From Neolentinus lepideus HHB14362 ss-1 (taxonomy: Eukaryota > Basidiomycota > Agaricomycetes > Gloeophyllales > Gloeophyllaceae): a stretch of DNA of 64,000 bases. The position numbers were made by a program, and so were the translations under genes. Within the stretch, counting starts at the first letter, position 1; every line of letters starts with the position of its first letter. The notes beneath the pieces were generated by a model. The model did no database searches. It had not been told where the DNA came from and worked only from the letters and a program-made list of their open reading frames with translations. This document shows, one piece after another, positions 1-10,465 of the stretch. Location of the stretch: NCBI GenBank assembly GCA_001632425.1, contig KV425560.1, positions 538,661 to 602,660 of the forward strand, written 5' to 3'.

Positions 1-597
1 GAGCAATTCTGACAGTCCGTCGCGCTGTAGAAATTCGTTCGCAAATTGTTCTTCCTATGTAGACATACATGTTAGAATATCTAAGTGTACAACGATGAAA
101 TATCCGTACGCGTATGAACTTCTGTAGCGAGAATAGCGTCTTTCGCAAGGTCCTTTCATCCCTCAAGCTCAACTTTTCCACTACGTCAACTGCTTCCAGC
201 GATGGCGAGTTAACGAGCCTACAACAGAGATTAGCTCAGAGAAACGAAGGGCACGAAGAATCGAACGATCGGCAAAGAGGGTCTGACTCCTGGTGGAGTG
301 GGCAACATACTTTAGATGGACTCTGCCCTTGATTTTCTTGCGCAGGTTATCATTCGTGACTAACTCGTCGGTCTCATCTCTTAAAGCGAACATGCCGGGT
401 GGATCTCTAAGTTGTAGGTTGAGGCATAATTGTCTAATGACATCGTCGACTGTCAGAGTGGGCTCGATACGGGCTCGTACTGTGACTCCATCTTTTGTCG
501 TGACACTATTCGTCGGGACAAGTAAAGACTTGGGACGAGATGCACCATTAGCACCTGTCGTAGAAGCATTCGACCGTGCGTTGGAATTGTTAGCCAT
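1..597 (-). CDS. ELMO/CED-12 family protein, 5' exons (gene runs off the left edge)
   Basis: ELMO proteins are scaffold partners of DOCK-type GEFs and act in Rac activation and actin remodelling. Three exons are visible. Exon 1 (597-311) encodes a Ser/Thr/Asn-rich leader and then a ubiquitin-like fold with 'LTVDDVIRQLCLNL' and 'ALRDETDELVT', as in ELMO N-termini. The donor GTATGT follows 'GRVHLK'. Exon 2 (218-110) continues with 'LVNSPSLEAVDVVEKL' and 'LFSLQKFIR'. Exon 3 (from 54 to the edge) continues with 'EEQFANEFLQRDGLSELL', the start of the armadillo-like region. Frame is kept across both introns, which supports the model. The ATG at 597 was chosen because it directly precedes the low-complexity leader; an ATG at 621 is possible. 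The ELMO core and PH domain lie outside the window, so completeness cannot be judged. Confidence 0.85.
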
Positions 598-1785
598 TCC
601 GGCGGTGACGTAAGAAGTCATGAAGGATAGGACACGATAATTGGATGTAAGGGTATTAGCGAGGTGGTATCGATAGGCTGTAGGCAAGTAGTCAGCAGAC
701 AAGTCGACTACGTCGTGTGAACATTGGGAAATGCAGGATTTTGAAGGAATAGCTCAGAGAGTGCGAACGTAACATCCAACGTACACAATGTACTCAGACT
801 GACGTGCAAATATAATAACACAACTCATCATAAAATCAAGGAGTAGAGAGAGAGTCAGAGTTGCTTGCTACGTACCTGATAAATTCGACAACACTCAGTT
901 TTCTCAATCAAACAAGACTCGGGTTTGCTCCGTAGACCGCGGTAGAAGGATAGAAAGGTCTCCGAAAGACAAGTCACCGGGAAAGGGTTAATAATCTGCA
1001 GGACGTGTGGGGGTATATAGTATGCACAGCAGCTACGACGAGAAGAACGCGGTCTATACAGCAGCAGAAAGCGATACACACATGCCGTGGAAAATGATCC
1101 TAAATGAAACACTCATCACAGTCCGTCCGATATAGCCGCTCGCTTTATCAGTGGCACTGTGCTACCGTCCAAAACTCTTCCTGAATTGAGGACAGCAGCC
1201 ATCAAGCATTTGGGCGAATTCTGCTTCGGCTATGTTGGCTATGTCTACGAGAAGGAATGGGAGATTCAGAAACGAAGTCGTTGACGGATGGAGCCTCGCG
1301 TTTCCGCCCTCACGACAACTACCACTTCGCAGATACCTGTAGGAGGCCCCATTCTACAAGCATAAGTTGTTAAGGAAAATGTCATATTTGCTGCTGTTCC
1401 CGCAATTCGCTCTAGCGCATATCTCAGGAAACAGGCATGCCAGTGTCTCAAGGTGAGATGTTCCCTGGAAGTATGAACATGGAAGCTGAGCTAGAAGGGA
1501 CATTCGACATTCACAAAAGCGCGTTGTATTTCGAAATATTCATTTGAGTGATCTATCTTTTTATAACCATTCGGATCCACACGGGCTAGGTCCCGATCGG
1601 CTTAAGGCTCATCAGAGGACAGTCCAACCATTAATTGCATGCGATTTCGAGAGATTTTCTGGATGCCGTACCTTTCGTAATCCCTTATCTATTCTTTAGA
1701 AGTTATTTACCCATTTGCGTAGTGAGTGGGGATCGTATAGACCAGCCTGTCAAGCCGAATGGCGTTCTGTACTGGACCAAGGGTG
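598..1785. other. Intergenic, ELMO upstream region
   Basis: About 1.2 kb upstream of the ELMO start. No open frame has recognisable protein features. It probably contains the ELMO promoter and 5' UTR. If the BTB fragment that follows was once a full gene, its missing N-terminal half should lie here, but no recognisable BTB core was found in the three plus-strand frames. Confidence 0.4.
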
Positions 1786-2136
1786 CAAACTAGTTTGTGG
1801 TAAATGTCAGGTATCAAGTACCTATCGGGTCGCAAGTTGACGCGATTCAAGTTGCCCATCAATCCTATCGAGAAGGTTCACTTATACGAGAAATACAGTC
1901 TTCCCGAAGACCATTGCTGGCTGCTGGATGCCTACGTTGAACTCTATGTGCGCCATCAGCCATTAAAACCGAAGGAAATCAGAACATTGGGTGTCGAGAC
2001 TTTTGCATTAGTCGCCAAAACCCAGGAGGAGCGCCACATACGAGTATATTACGGCTGCTTCACGGAGGCCTGTCGCCAACTGACCAGAGACGCTGTGAAA
2101 AAGATTTTTGAAGTCCACGAACTGGTCCGAGAGTAA
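1786..2136 (+). pseudogene. BTB/POZ protein, C-terminal fragment without the BTB fold
   Basis: The open frame 1804-2136 encodes 110 residues. They match the region that follows the BTB domain in the large Agaricomycete BTB family: 'NPIEKVHLYEKYSLP', 'WLLDAYVELYVRHQPL', then 'LGVETFALVAKTQEE'. The BTB fold normally precedes this and is not found upstream. In another frame just before it (about 1720-1803) the peptide 'QAEWRSVLDQGCKL' resembles the segment expected immediately N-terminal, which suggests a frameshift. The alternative is an intron ending at the acceptor 'aaatgtcag' at 1810. Either a decayed gene or one whose upstream exons I could not resolve. The family assignment is good; the functional status is unclear. 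Confidence 0.5.
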
Positions 2137-2298
2137 TATCCTTGGCGTTTTATATCACGGCTGCGCAAATACGCACTCGTCATGCTATCCATGTTCTTAT
2201 ATTACAAATGTAGGCTCTATACGACCCGTTCGGCCTACGTGAACTTGACCTGTTCGCCTGCAAGCACAACGACCAGAATGGCAATAAGAAAAAGCTTC

Positions 2299-4577
2299 TC
2301 ATACATCTCCGTCTGGTGGCGTCTCATGCCTACTCGGTCCAATCCTTCTCCCTCTGCCAGGGAACCCAACGCGGAAGGGAAGCGCACCTCTACCAAGCAT
2401 AGGAACTTGGTTCGGGTGAGGCGAAATCGACACCGATCCGGCCTGCGCTGTCGTCCTCTCCGATTGGCCTCTGCGGGACGAAGACCCCTCCGCTTCCTCC
2501 ACGTCCTCCTCGTCATCTTGGGGCTAATAACGAAAAGGGTCAGGGGGCTGTTATCTCTCCATCATTAATACTATGCACACTGACGTCTAGGTCGATAACT
2601 AAAGCGCCCATGTGCCACCCCGCGGCTGCAGCTGCGAAGCAGAACGTATTCCTCTTTTTCTTCTTCCCATAATCAAACCTCACCTCGGTGGGCACCTCCA
2701 CCCTCGGCGGCGTCCCAAACCGATGGTCGCGCGCCCTCATTCTGTGCTGCTCCGTTACGAAACCTCCAGCCGTGCCTGGCTCAATGTCTGTAGGGTCGCC
2801 CAGCCCCAGGGCGCCCTTCGAGTAGGCGCCCCAGGTGTAGAGCTTCCCTGTCGAGGTCAGTGCGCCATAATGATAATCGCCTAGGACCACTGAGATAACA
2901 TTCTTGTTTTGCAATTGAGGGATGATTTCGGGCTCGGAGTCGGCGACGGTCGATGTGGACCCCATGAGCACCACGGAGCTGCTACCCGGGGAGTAAGCGG
3001 TAAATGTTCGAAAATGCGCCGAAATCTGAGATATGCAATGGAACTGAACGGTATAGTTCAGATCAGGTGCTGCACACGTACGTGGGTGATGTGCATTGTC
3101 TCCGGTGGATCAAGGCGAAGTTCAGGTATGGCTCCCTCTGGAGGAGAGAAAGTCGGATTCTCCTGCACATGTTGAACCTCACTAAACCGCGGAAGCTAGA
3201 AACAGGTCATAAGTACAATTCACAGCAAGTAACAATTTAGATGTACATATTCCCATCTGGCTTGAGACAGCTCGGCTGGTCCGGTGAGCCCACCGATGGT
3301 CAAGACATGACCCTTGTTCGTCAGGCCGACAATCATATTATCTCCGCCTGCAATCTTGACGAGAAGGGTATCTTTCCTTCGGTTTTCCTCGCTGTCTCCA
3401 GTATGCAGTAACTCAGGTAAATTCCGAGGGATAGGCGGCAGCCTGTGCGGATCCACCCGCATGTTCCAGGTGGCGCACGGAATCACGCCTTTGGGAGTAG
3501 CTTCGGCACGCTTGACACCTATACGGTTCATCTCTTCATCATTCTCGTCAAAGATGCGGTCCATGTCATCAAGGAATGGCCACCAGACGATAACGTCTCC
3601 AGACTGCGTGAGCGCCGAAGAAAATGCCCAGCCGCATTCGATTTGTGCAGGGGTCGTCTCCGGTAGGGTCTTATCGAGGAATGGAGATACCAACTTGAAG
3701 GGACGGCCCCAGCTACGGAAATTCCATATATCCAGGTTTGTGTCCAAAGCCTCAGAGTGCAATCTTCCACAGCTATGGATAAATTCACCGACGGATCAAT
3801 ATAATCAGCATGACTAGAAACCTTGTTCAAGTAAAGCTTTCTTACCTGATGCTGCGTATTGGTGCTGGCAGTTGTAAGCGCAAGGGCTGGTCTGCGACCT
3901 TCTCAGGAACAGAGTAGCCATCGCTACGCAGGGACATAAGTGTACCGTTCAGGGCACCTATAAACAGGTCACGTTGAGAAGCTATCACGCTAGAATGGAA
4001 GCATTGCTCATTACCCCAAACGTGGATCCGTCCTTCGGAATCAAGCGCATGGAATGACCTGTTATTAAGACGTGATGAGTGGTGACCTTGCGAAAATTCG
4101 CTAGGTACAATCAGTTCACTCACATTCCTCCTGCAGTCAGGCTGACTACGCGTACTCCTGGAATACGCAATTCTGCAGGTGCCGGCACACCTTCGCCGAA
4201 CGTGTACTTTGGCCATCTGGTTAATCCAAGCCGGCCATTGGACTTCTCACTGACAATCGGAGTGAAAATAGTGAGCACTTCATTGATCCGACAGATCCAA
4301 TGGAAACTCACCCCCAGACGAAAACCTTTGGGTGGCTGAGACCATGGTAGATAAACCTCCACCCGCTCATCCTGGCTGTCCCGTCTCCAGAGAAATTGAA
4401 GTCCTCTTGAAGTTTACGTTTCCAAAACGTGTCGTCATTGCACAGATCCGCAAAGAAACGACTAGTGCACGCAAGGTTGCCTAGGTCATACGGCGATACA
4501 TAAGGTAAAAGATTATCAAGGAGCGTCTCGACTGGTATATCGGAAAGCGTAGGCATGTCGTGTATGAAAGACGGCAC
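2299..4577 (-). CDS. SAF1: F-box protein with RCC1 repeats (Saf1-like SCF substrate receptor)
   Basis: Predicted SCF ubiquitin-ligase receptor. Yeast Saf1 has the same F-box plus RCC1-propeller layout and targets adenine deaminase Aah1. Exon 1 (4577-4312) starts with an F-box: 'IPVETLLDNLLPYVSPYDL', 'LACTSRFFADLC', 'FWKRKLQEDF'. It splices (GTGAGT; next exon from 4249) into the first RCC1 blade, 'GRLGLTRWP'. Later exons carry 'FHALDSEGRIHVWG', 'GLTNKGHVLTIGG' and 'ALTSTGKLYTWGAYSKGALGLG', typical RCC1 strands. The penultimate exon ends at 2585 (GAC then GTCAGT). A 61-nt intron (2584-2524) leads to a last exon with an acidic stretch, 'QDDEEDVEEAEG', and an Arg/Gly tail, 'LPFRVGFPGRGRR', seen in fungal relatives. 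The ATG at 4577 is the first in frame before the F-box. The true substrate is unknown. Confidence 0.85.
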
Positions 4578-7500
4578 AAGCTTGTTGACGGTTTAACTAC
4601 AGTTGCGTCTCGTCAGTGGCACTCAGTGGCAAATGCACCGCAGCCACACTTGACTGCGTCTATGACGTCAGAGTAAATTACGTAATTAGCTTCTGTGACA
4701 TGTCACAGTAAGTTCAAGATTTTTTGAAAATTGGCGACTTCTCCCCTATGTGCAACTCTGTTCGACGGACTTCGACCGAATGGTAAAGCATGTATCCGTC
4801 GGATGGGAGCTGCGCAATTCAGATGGGCATTCCTCGTATGCACGCGGTCGCTCTGGCGCAGTTGGAAGATAGGAGCTCGGGCTGTTCCTAGGAGCCTCGA
4901 ATCCGGTGCCAGTAGCAAGGTATTTCACTCAGTGCGATGCCGTTTTGTTCTCAATCTCCATACCACCAATCGAACCGCAGCAACTCGCAGTGAAACCTTG
5001 CTTCTCGATTTCAATGCCGCAACCAAATCGGGCAGCAACGATCAACGGCTTGTTGGTGCCTTACCGTGAGCAAACAGTGACCGGTCCCCTGTCCTCGGCG
5101 CATCTCTGTCTGGATATCATCTTTCTGGAGGAAATGCCTTGGTTGTCGTCTCTATTGTCGGCCTGCGTGTGTATGCACCGTCTGTTGATGCTTGGATATA
5201 CCTCTCAGCACGCTCTTCGGGTCAATCGAGAGCTCATATGACACTGTCTCGGCCGTATCGAGTCCTCGAAGGTAGCGAGCGTATGACGCCTTAGTCTCGT
5301 GCTGCCATTCCTTTGGCAGATGACGGCCCGCAACAACGGTCGACTGCACTGCATCGGGTTGTCGTGTCTCACAGGTCTTTACCATTCGGTCTTCGGTCCT
5401 ACAAGAACACTGGCATTTCTTCCTCGTAAGCATCAAAACTGTATCTTGGTTGCGATCTTCCTTCTCTGCCGAGGCTAGATTCTGTTCTCCTCGTGGCATA
5501 ACTCCTCCCAGTCGTCACTCACGCTGTCGGTCCTTCATACGATCCTGGGTCAATCACTTCATCCCCGAGTTGCGTTCCGAACTCTACGATCGTGGATGTA
5601 CACGGTGGCGCTCATGGATGGTGCACATACGCATGAGCTATTCATCCGCAAAGGCCGAGGCTGGTCCTGATTGTCGTCCTTTACTGCACGGCTTGTGATA
5701 GTCCATTCTTGTACGTCGCTGGCATTTCCTCCGCCCTTCTCGCAGTCTGTCATGCAATTTGACGTCCCGCGGACTTGGGACCCGGGAGACGCTGAATTTG
5801 CAGAAAGGATCTGCTCGTGCTCAATCAGGTGGTGACGGCTGGCGACGATTGGCCCATTATTTTTATCTACCCCGAGGAGTATCAGATGCCTTGGGATGGG
5901 TATGCGGAACTCGAGCGCTTCTCGGTGCCTCACTATCCATCTCTCCGGAGCAGGTCTTTGCTTTTCGACGGCCTACTGTCCTTTTCAGGTAGCCACGCCG
6001 AGTGCCGACCTCAGATCGTCCTCGATGGAGCGCACAGGTAGGCAGCCGCAGGATGACGACATCCGTCTGGTTGCTCTTGTAACTCTGATTGCGCCGGCGC
6101 AGTGGTCCACAGCCTCTGGATTGTGTCCTTGCGATTGGGCTGCCGGTCTCAAGAGCCCGACTGAATTCCGTGTTCGAACACGTGTATTGGAGACTCGAGA
6201 GGAGGAAGAAAGAAAGGTCAGACGTCTCGGTTTGCCCTTGGCGCCCATACGCAGGTCACCTGCAATGTGGCGTATATGCAATAATTCTCCAACGAAACCA
6301 CACAATGATCGTGACTTCCGACTGGCGGAGGTGGTTGTTCTACGCATCAAGCCGACTAGCGGAACGACATTAACGGAGGTATATCGTGATAAGGCGATAA
6401 GCCAGTAAAAATCGACCTGCCCAATCGATCCGGTGCTCTGCAAGTAGCAGCGCCGTTTCTATATTGACGAAAATAATACGCTGATTGTGGCGCACATTGA
6501 CGACGCGATAATCACAGAACGACTGCGAGCGACATCACGGAAGCAAATAATTGGCAGATGCGGGCAAGACAAAACAGGACAATCTATCTATCATCTGTAC
6601 CGAAGATGTCGTGATTGAAAATATCGACCTTCGGATCGGGCTCGTAGAATCATATGCATTCATTTCAGAGTCAGCGACAATCACTTGACATTGATATTAT
6701 CAGGTAGTCCTTTTACCTGTGTCCTCCTGACGGCAGCCTTGACACCTGCGGGATTTACACGCGTTCGAAAGTTGAATACATCGCTCAAGTGAGTAGTCCG
6801 CTTTTGGTAAGTACAAAAGACAGACCGAATTCAAACATGCAGGGTTTTCAAAGTTCACTTTGTCGAGACTCTTGAACCTGTCCGAGCTGTCGGATATCTT
6901 CTCACCGTCACCGCGTTCACAGGGAATGTCGAAGCGTGCAGATCCATAACAATCGCATCCCCAAATAGCACTGGCAGGGAAGGTGACTTCGGGAAGCAAT
7001 AAACACTGCCTCCCCTCCCGCCTTAGGTGCGCGCTGACGTCGGTTCGATAGACTTGGTGGTGGTGGGATTTCCAGACCGCAACGAATTGAAATTGCATTC
7101 GAAGCTGCAGGGATGACGAGGGCGGCAAGGAAGCGTGGGTTGCCTGTGGCGTTCGCTGCTTATCCAGGCCTGACTGAAACGTGACACTGGCCCGCTCTTG
7201 GTATACACGTCACATGCCCAGGAGTTGAACGAAGCTCACTCGCTGACAAGACCGACATCCAATCACCGAGCTCGCCTTGGACGCGTTTCAGGTCGACAGA
7301 ACACTCTGAAGAAAGAATTATGTACACCATCTCGTCTGTCACCTGACCCAAGCCCTCCCGTCGCAATTTTGGACCCCGTTTCGCCTCACAGGAAACCTAC
7401 TTGCGTTTCTCGCAAGCGGCGCAGTGAGTGCGTTCTGTTGTTCTATTTCCGGCGCGCCCACAATTCTGCACATCTCGTCCACTGCACGTTCGCCGTACCC

Positions 7501-8589
7501 AAAGCTTCATGCAGGACAGGAGCCCCCGACGACTCCTTCTCCGGCTTTGGGGTGTTCCGCCCATTCTGGCTGGCCGGGCCGCGCGCGTTATAAAGCGAGC
7601 TCTAAATTCGCATTTAGGAACACTCGCCCGAGCGAGGAGCCAATCTGCAGGCACCGCCTTCCCTCGCGCGTCGACGTGTGCCCTTCCTGTTCTCGATTTC
7701 CTTTGGGCCCCTTCTCGAGTTCGGGGCGTTCGGTGCTTCTATCCGCGGTGGCACGGGACGGACGGACGGACGCGTCACGGTTCTCTGCCAGCCTTTGTGT
7801 GCCTTCTTCCTATCAAGTTCCTACCGTCCGAAATAACGCGTTGCTCAGGTTTCCAGAAGCACTCAACTTTCAGGGATCAGCAGGCAAGTATTGACCGCCA
7901 TTTACGTTTCGAATATGCCTGGATCCAGGTGACGCGGCGTGCGTGCGTGCCCTGAGTCAGATTTATATGCAATGGGGGTATTCAAATTGTATTGTAAACG
8001 CGACAGAGGTGCGCGGGTGAGATAAACACGATGATGCCATGTACAGGTACAGAACACGCGAGCGCGCTGACAAAGTCCGTTCCACGTCCCTATGCTATCG
8101 CCTGGTCAAAGTATAAACGCGAACATATGATATACACAGGTGTTGTCCGTCATTAGAAAGATACAATAATGCACACGGGGTAGACAAAGGCCCGAGACAG
8201 GAGCAGGGGTAAGGCGGATCGAATAAACATAGTTCCTACAGTAACCCTATCCATAGGCAGTAACAACACCGGGCGAGAAGAGCGCGAAACAGAAGCAGCG
8301 ACGACGAAAGCGATAGTGTGTAGGACTAGGAGCAGCAGAGAGAGAGAGGAGACAAAGACATGTGCGGGGAGCGAGATAGATACCAAAGAATATACAGTGC
8401 GAATGTAGAAGTACATTATCTGACCATATGCGAGCGAGATGATGCAGAGTAATTTAGGCTGGCTGTCGAAAATCAGAAGACATGGCGGCGAAATAGTGTG
8501 CTGTACAGTAGAAGCAGGCCCGAGCTCTTAATCTGCACGCCCCAGTCAGCACGCACACCCTGCAAAGACAAAGCCACACTACTCACCCG
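4578..8589. other. Gene-poor region (4.0 kb)
   Basis: Between SAF1 and the 3' end of the Con7-like gene I find no gene I can support. Several open frames of 100-175 codons exist on both strands (for example plus 7428-7955 and 5896-6408, minus 5985-6443). They overlap one another in conflicting frames and show no domain, family resemblance or splice continuity. The part closest to 8590 is likely the 3' UTR or downstream region of the zinc-finger gene. One short coding-like relic is listed separately at 5752-6041. Confidence 0.5.
5752..6041 (+). pseudogene. Coding-like relic, frame broken
   Basis: Two adjacent plus-strand frames give protein-like text: 'MQFDVPRTWDPGDAEFAERI' from 5752, then in a different frame from about 5811 'VVTAGDDWPIIFIYPEEY' and 'AELERFSVPHYPSL'. 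The distance between them is too short for an intron, so a one-base frameshift is the simplest reading. I do not recognise the family. No catalytic motif is visible. It may be the remnant of a small gene in this otherwise gene-poor stretch, or a chance open frame. Confidence 0.2.
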
Positions 8590-10465
8590 TTACCGCCGAT
8601 ACCCGTCCTCGTCGTTCTCCTTCGGGGGCTCGTACCCTGGCAGCGGCGTCAACAGCGTGCTATCCGGCGGCAACCGCCCACCGCCGCCCATCCCCGCGAA
8701 TCCCCCCACATACCGCGCCCCACCCTGCTGCTGCGAGTAGTGCAGCGGGCGCACCGCGGGGCCCGTCAGGTCCTCGAGCGGCGGGTAGCGCAGCTCGTCG
8801 CCGAGGTACCCGCTACCGCTGCTGGCCCCCCCGCCGCCGTACATGTGCGTTTGCGACGGATAGCTGCTGCTGCTCGCGGGCGCGCGGAACCCCGTCGGAG
8901 CCGGGGGCGTTTCGTACTCCTGGTGCAGCGCGGGCAGGGACATGCGGTGCCGCGGTGGCGGCGGTGGCCCGGGGAGGGAAAAGGGCGAGGTCGCGGGGTG
9001 GAGGGGGTGCTGGGGAAACGCGCGTGAGAGGGCGGAGGAGCCCGCGGCGGCGGCGGCGCCTTCCTTCTTTTGTTTCCGCCACTGCTTGCGCAGCTCCTTG
9101 AATTCTATGAGCAGCACGGTTAGTACCCCGAGCGCGAAGCGTATTGAGGCCGAATAGAGTGCGCACACGCCCATCTCACAGTTGCCGTGTAAATTGGGGC
9201 CAGAAATCATATTGCGCGAGGCGAAGAAGTACAAAAAGTAGGCAGCGGCCGCCTAACCCAGACCACGAAAGAGCGAGATACTCACCGGCTGGAGTCCGTC
9301 TCTGGCCGTGCCCCTGCATCACCACATGCGCGTTCAGGTGGTTGAGCGTACCGTAAGCCTTTGTGCACCCGGGCCAGCTACAGACATAATTCCGCTCAAT
9401 CTCGTCGTAGCGTCTCCGGGGCCGCTTGCGGACCTGCCCTGGCAGCGGGATAAACGAGTAGGTCTTCTTGTTGCTCCCGGAACCTGCTGAGGATCTCTGG
9501 GCATCGGCTGGAGGCGAAACGGGGGAGCGCTTGGACGGGGCAGGCGAGCGCTGATGCGGATTTGGATTCGAAAGCGGCTCGTTGAACGGCATGTTTGGGC
9601 TGGGGCCGCCGCCACCGCCACTGGTAGTGCTGGAGCCTGAAAAGGTGCTCTGTAGTGGGCTCAGGGGGTCTTCGTGTGCGTATACGCCGGTGATACTCGG
9701 GAGGGCGGGGATGTGGAATGCGGCGTCATCTGTGGCGGGCTGGGAGTGGTCGTCGTACTTTGTTTCATTGGACGAGTGGGACCACTGGTACGACTGCTGG
9801 GCCTGGGGGAGGTGGAGGGCGGCAAAGTCTGGGACGGAGCCTGCGCTGTGGCGCGGCGGGGGATAGCGCATCGGGGGCGAGTCGTACTGGGGCTGGGAGT
9901 CTGGATAGCGGGCGGTGTAGGACGCGGCTGGGTACGAGGGCGGCGGGAGGGAGTAGACAGCAGGCTCCGACATGCGGCGGTCGGGGAGCATCGGGTAGTG
10001 GGACGGCTGGGTACGAGGCGTGTAGCGGCTGGAGGACAGGAAGCGCTCTGTGGCAAAGGCGGGCTGGTTGGGCGGGGCGCTGTAGGGGTGGTCGAGGGGC
10101 GGGGATGCGCTGGCTATTGGGGACGGGGAGGGGTGGACGGGGGACGGGGAAGCAGCGTAGTAGGCTTCGTCGTAGGGCTCGTCGTATGATTCGTTGTCGT
10201 ACATGGGGTCGGACGGGGAGAGGGCGGGCAGGTCAGCGGTCGGCAAGCCCTGGGCCGCGGGTGCATGGTAGTTGTAGTTGGGACGGTCGACGGAGCTGCC
10301 CGAGGGCGAGCCGGCGGGGGAGGCCGGGGAGTAGGCGTAGGACGGCGGGGACGGCGGCGGCTTGTGCAGGAGGTCGTTGAAGATGCGCGGCCGGTCGGGG
10401 GCGTTGTCGGCGGGGACAAAGGGCGCGGGCGGGTGGAAAAAGGGCTGGTGCTGATGGAGCAACAT
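8590..10465 (-). CDS. Con7-like C2H2 zinc-finger transcription factor
   Basis: Probable DNA-binding regulator, about 564 aa. Exon 1 (10465-9286) encodes a long Pro/Ser/Tyr-rich disordered region, then basic residues 'RKRPRRRYDEIER' and one zinc finger, 'YVCSWPGCTKAYGTLNHLNA'. Its ligands are Cys-x4-Cys-x12-His-x5-His. The donor after 'RRTPA' (CCG then GTGAGT) and the acceptor at 9105 remove a 181-nt intron. The join restores 'EFKELRKQWRKQKKE', the conserved basic helix that follows the finger in Con7-type proteins. Exon 2 (9104-8590) is again low complexity, with Pro, Gly, Ser and Tyr. Con7 of Magnaporthe controls conidiation and appressorium-related cell-wall genes; the role here is inferred only from the finger and its flank. 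Very high GC gives long spurious frames on the opposite strand. Confidence 0.85.

Noticed and set aside
6450..6600. Peptide 'TLIVAHIDDAIITE' resembling a reverse-transcriptase motif
   Set aside because: Isolated; no other RT motif lies nearby in any frame.
7428..7955. 175-codon plus-strand frame
   Set aside because: Overlaps other open frames of similar length, Arg/Ser/Pro-rich, no domain or splice partner.
8153..8416. Hydrophobic 87-codon minus-strand frame
   Set aside because: Downstream of the zinc-finger gene, low complexity; likely 3' flank rather than a membrane protein.
9718..10380. 220-codon plus-strand frame
   Set aside because: Antisense to the GC-rich exon of the Con7-like gene; Gly/Arg-rich composition is a mirror of its Pro/Ser codons.
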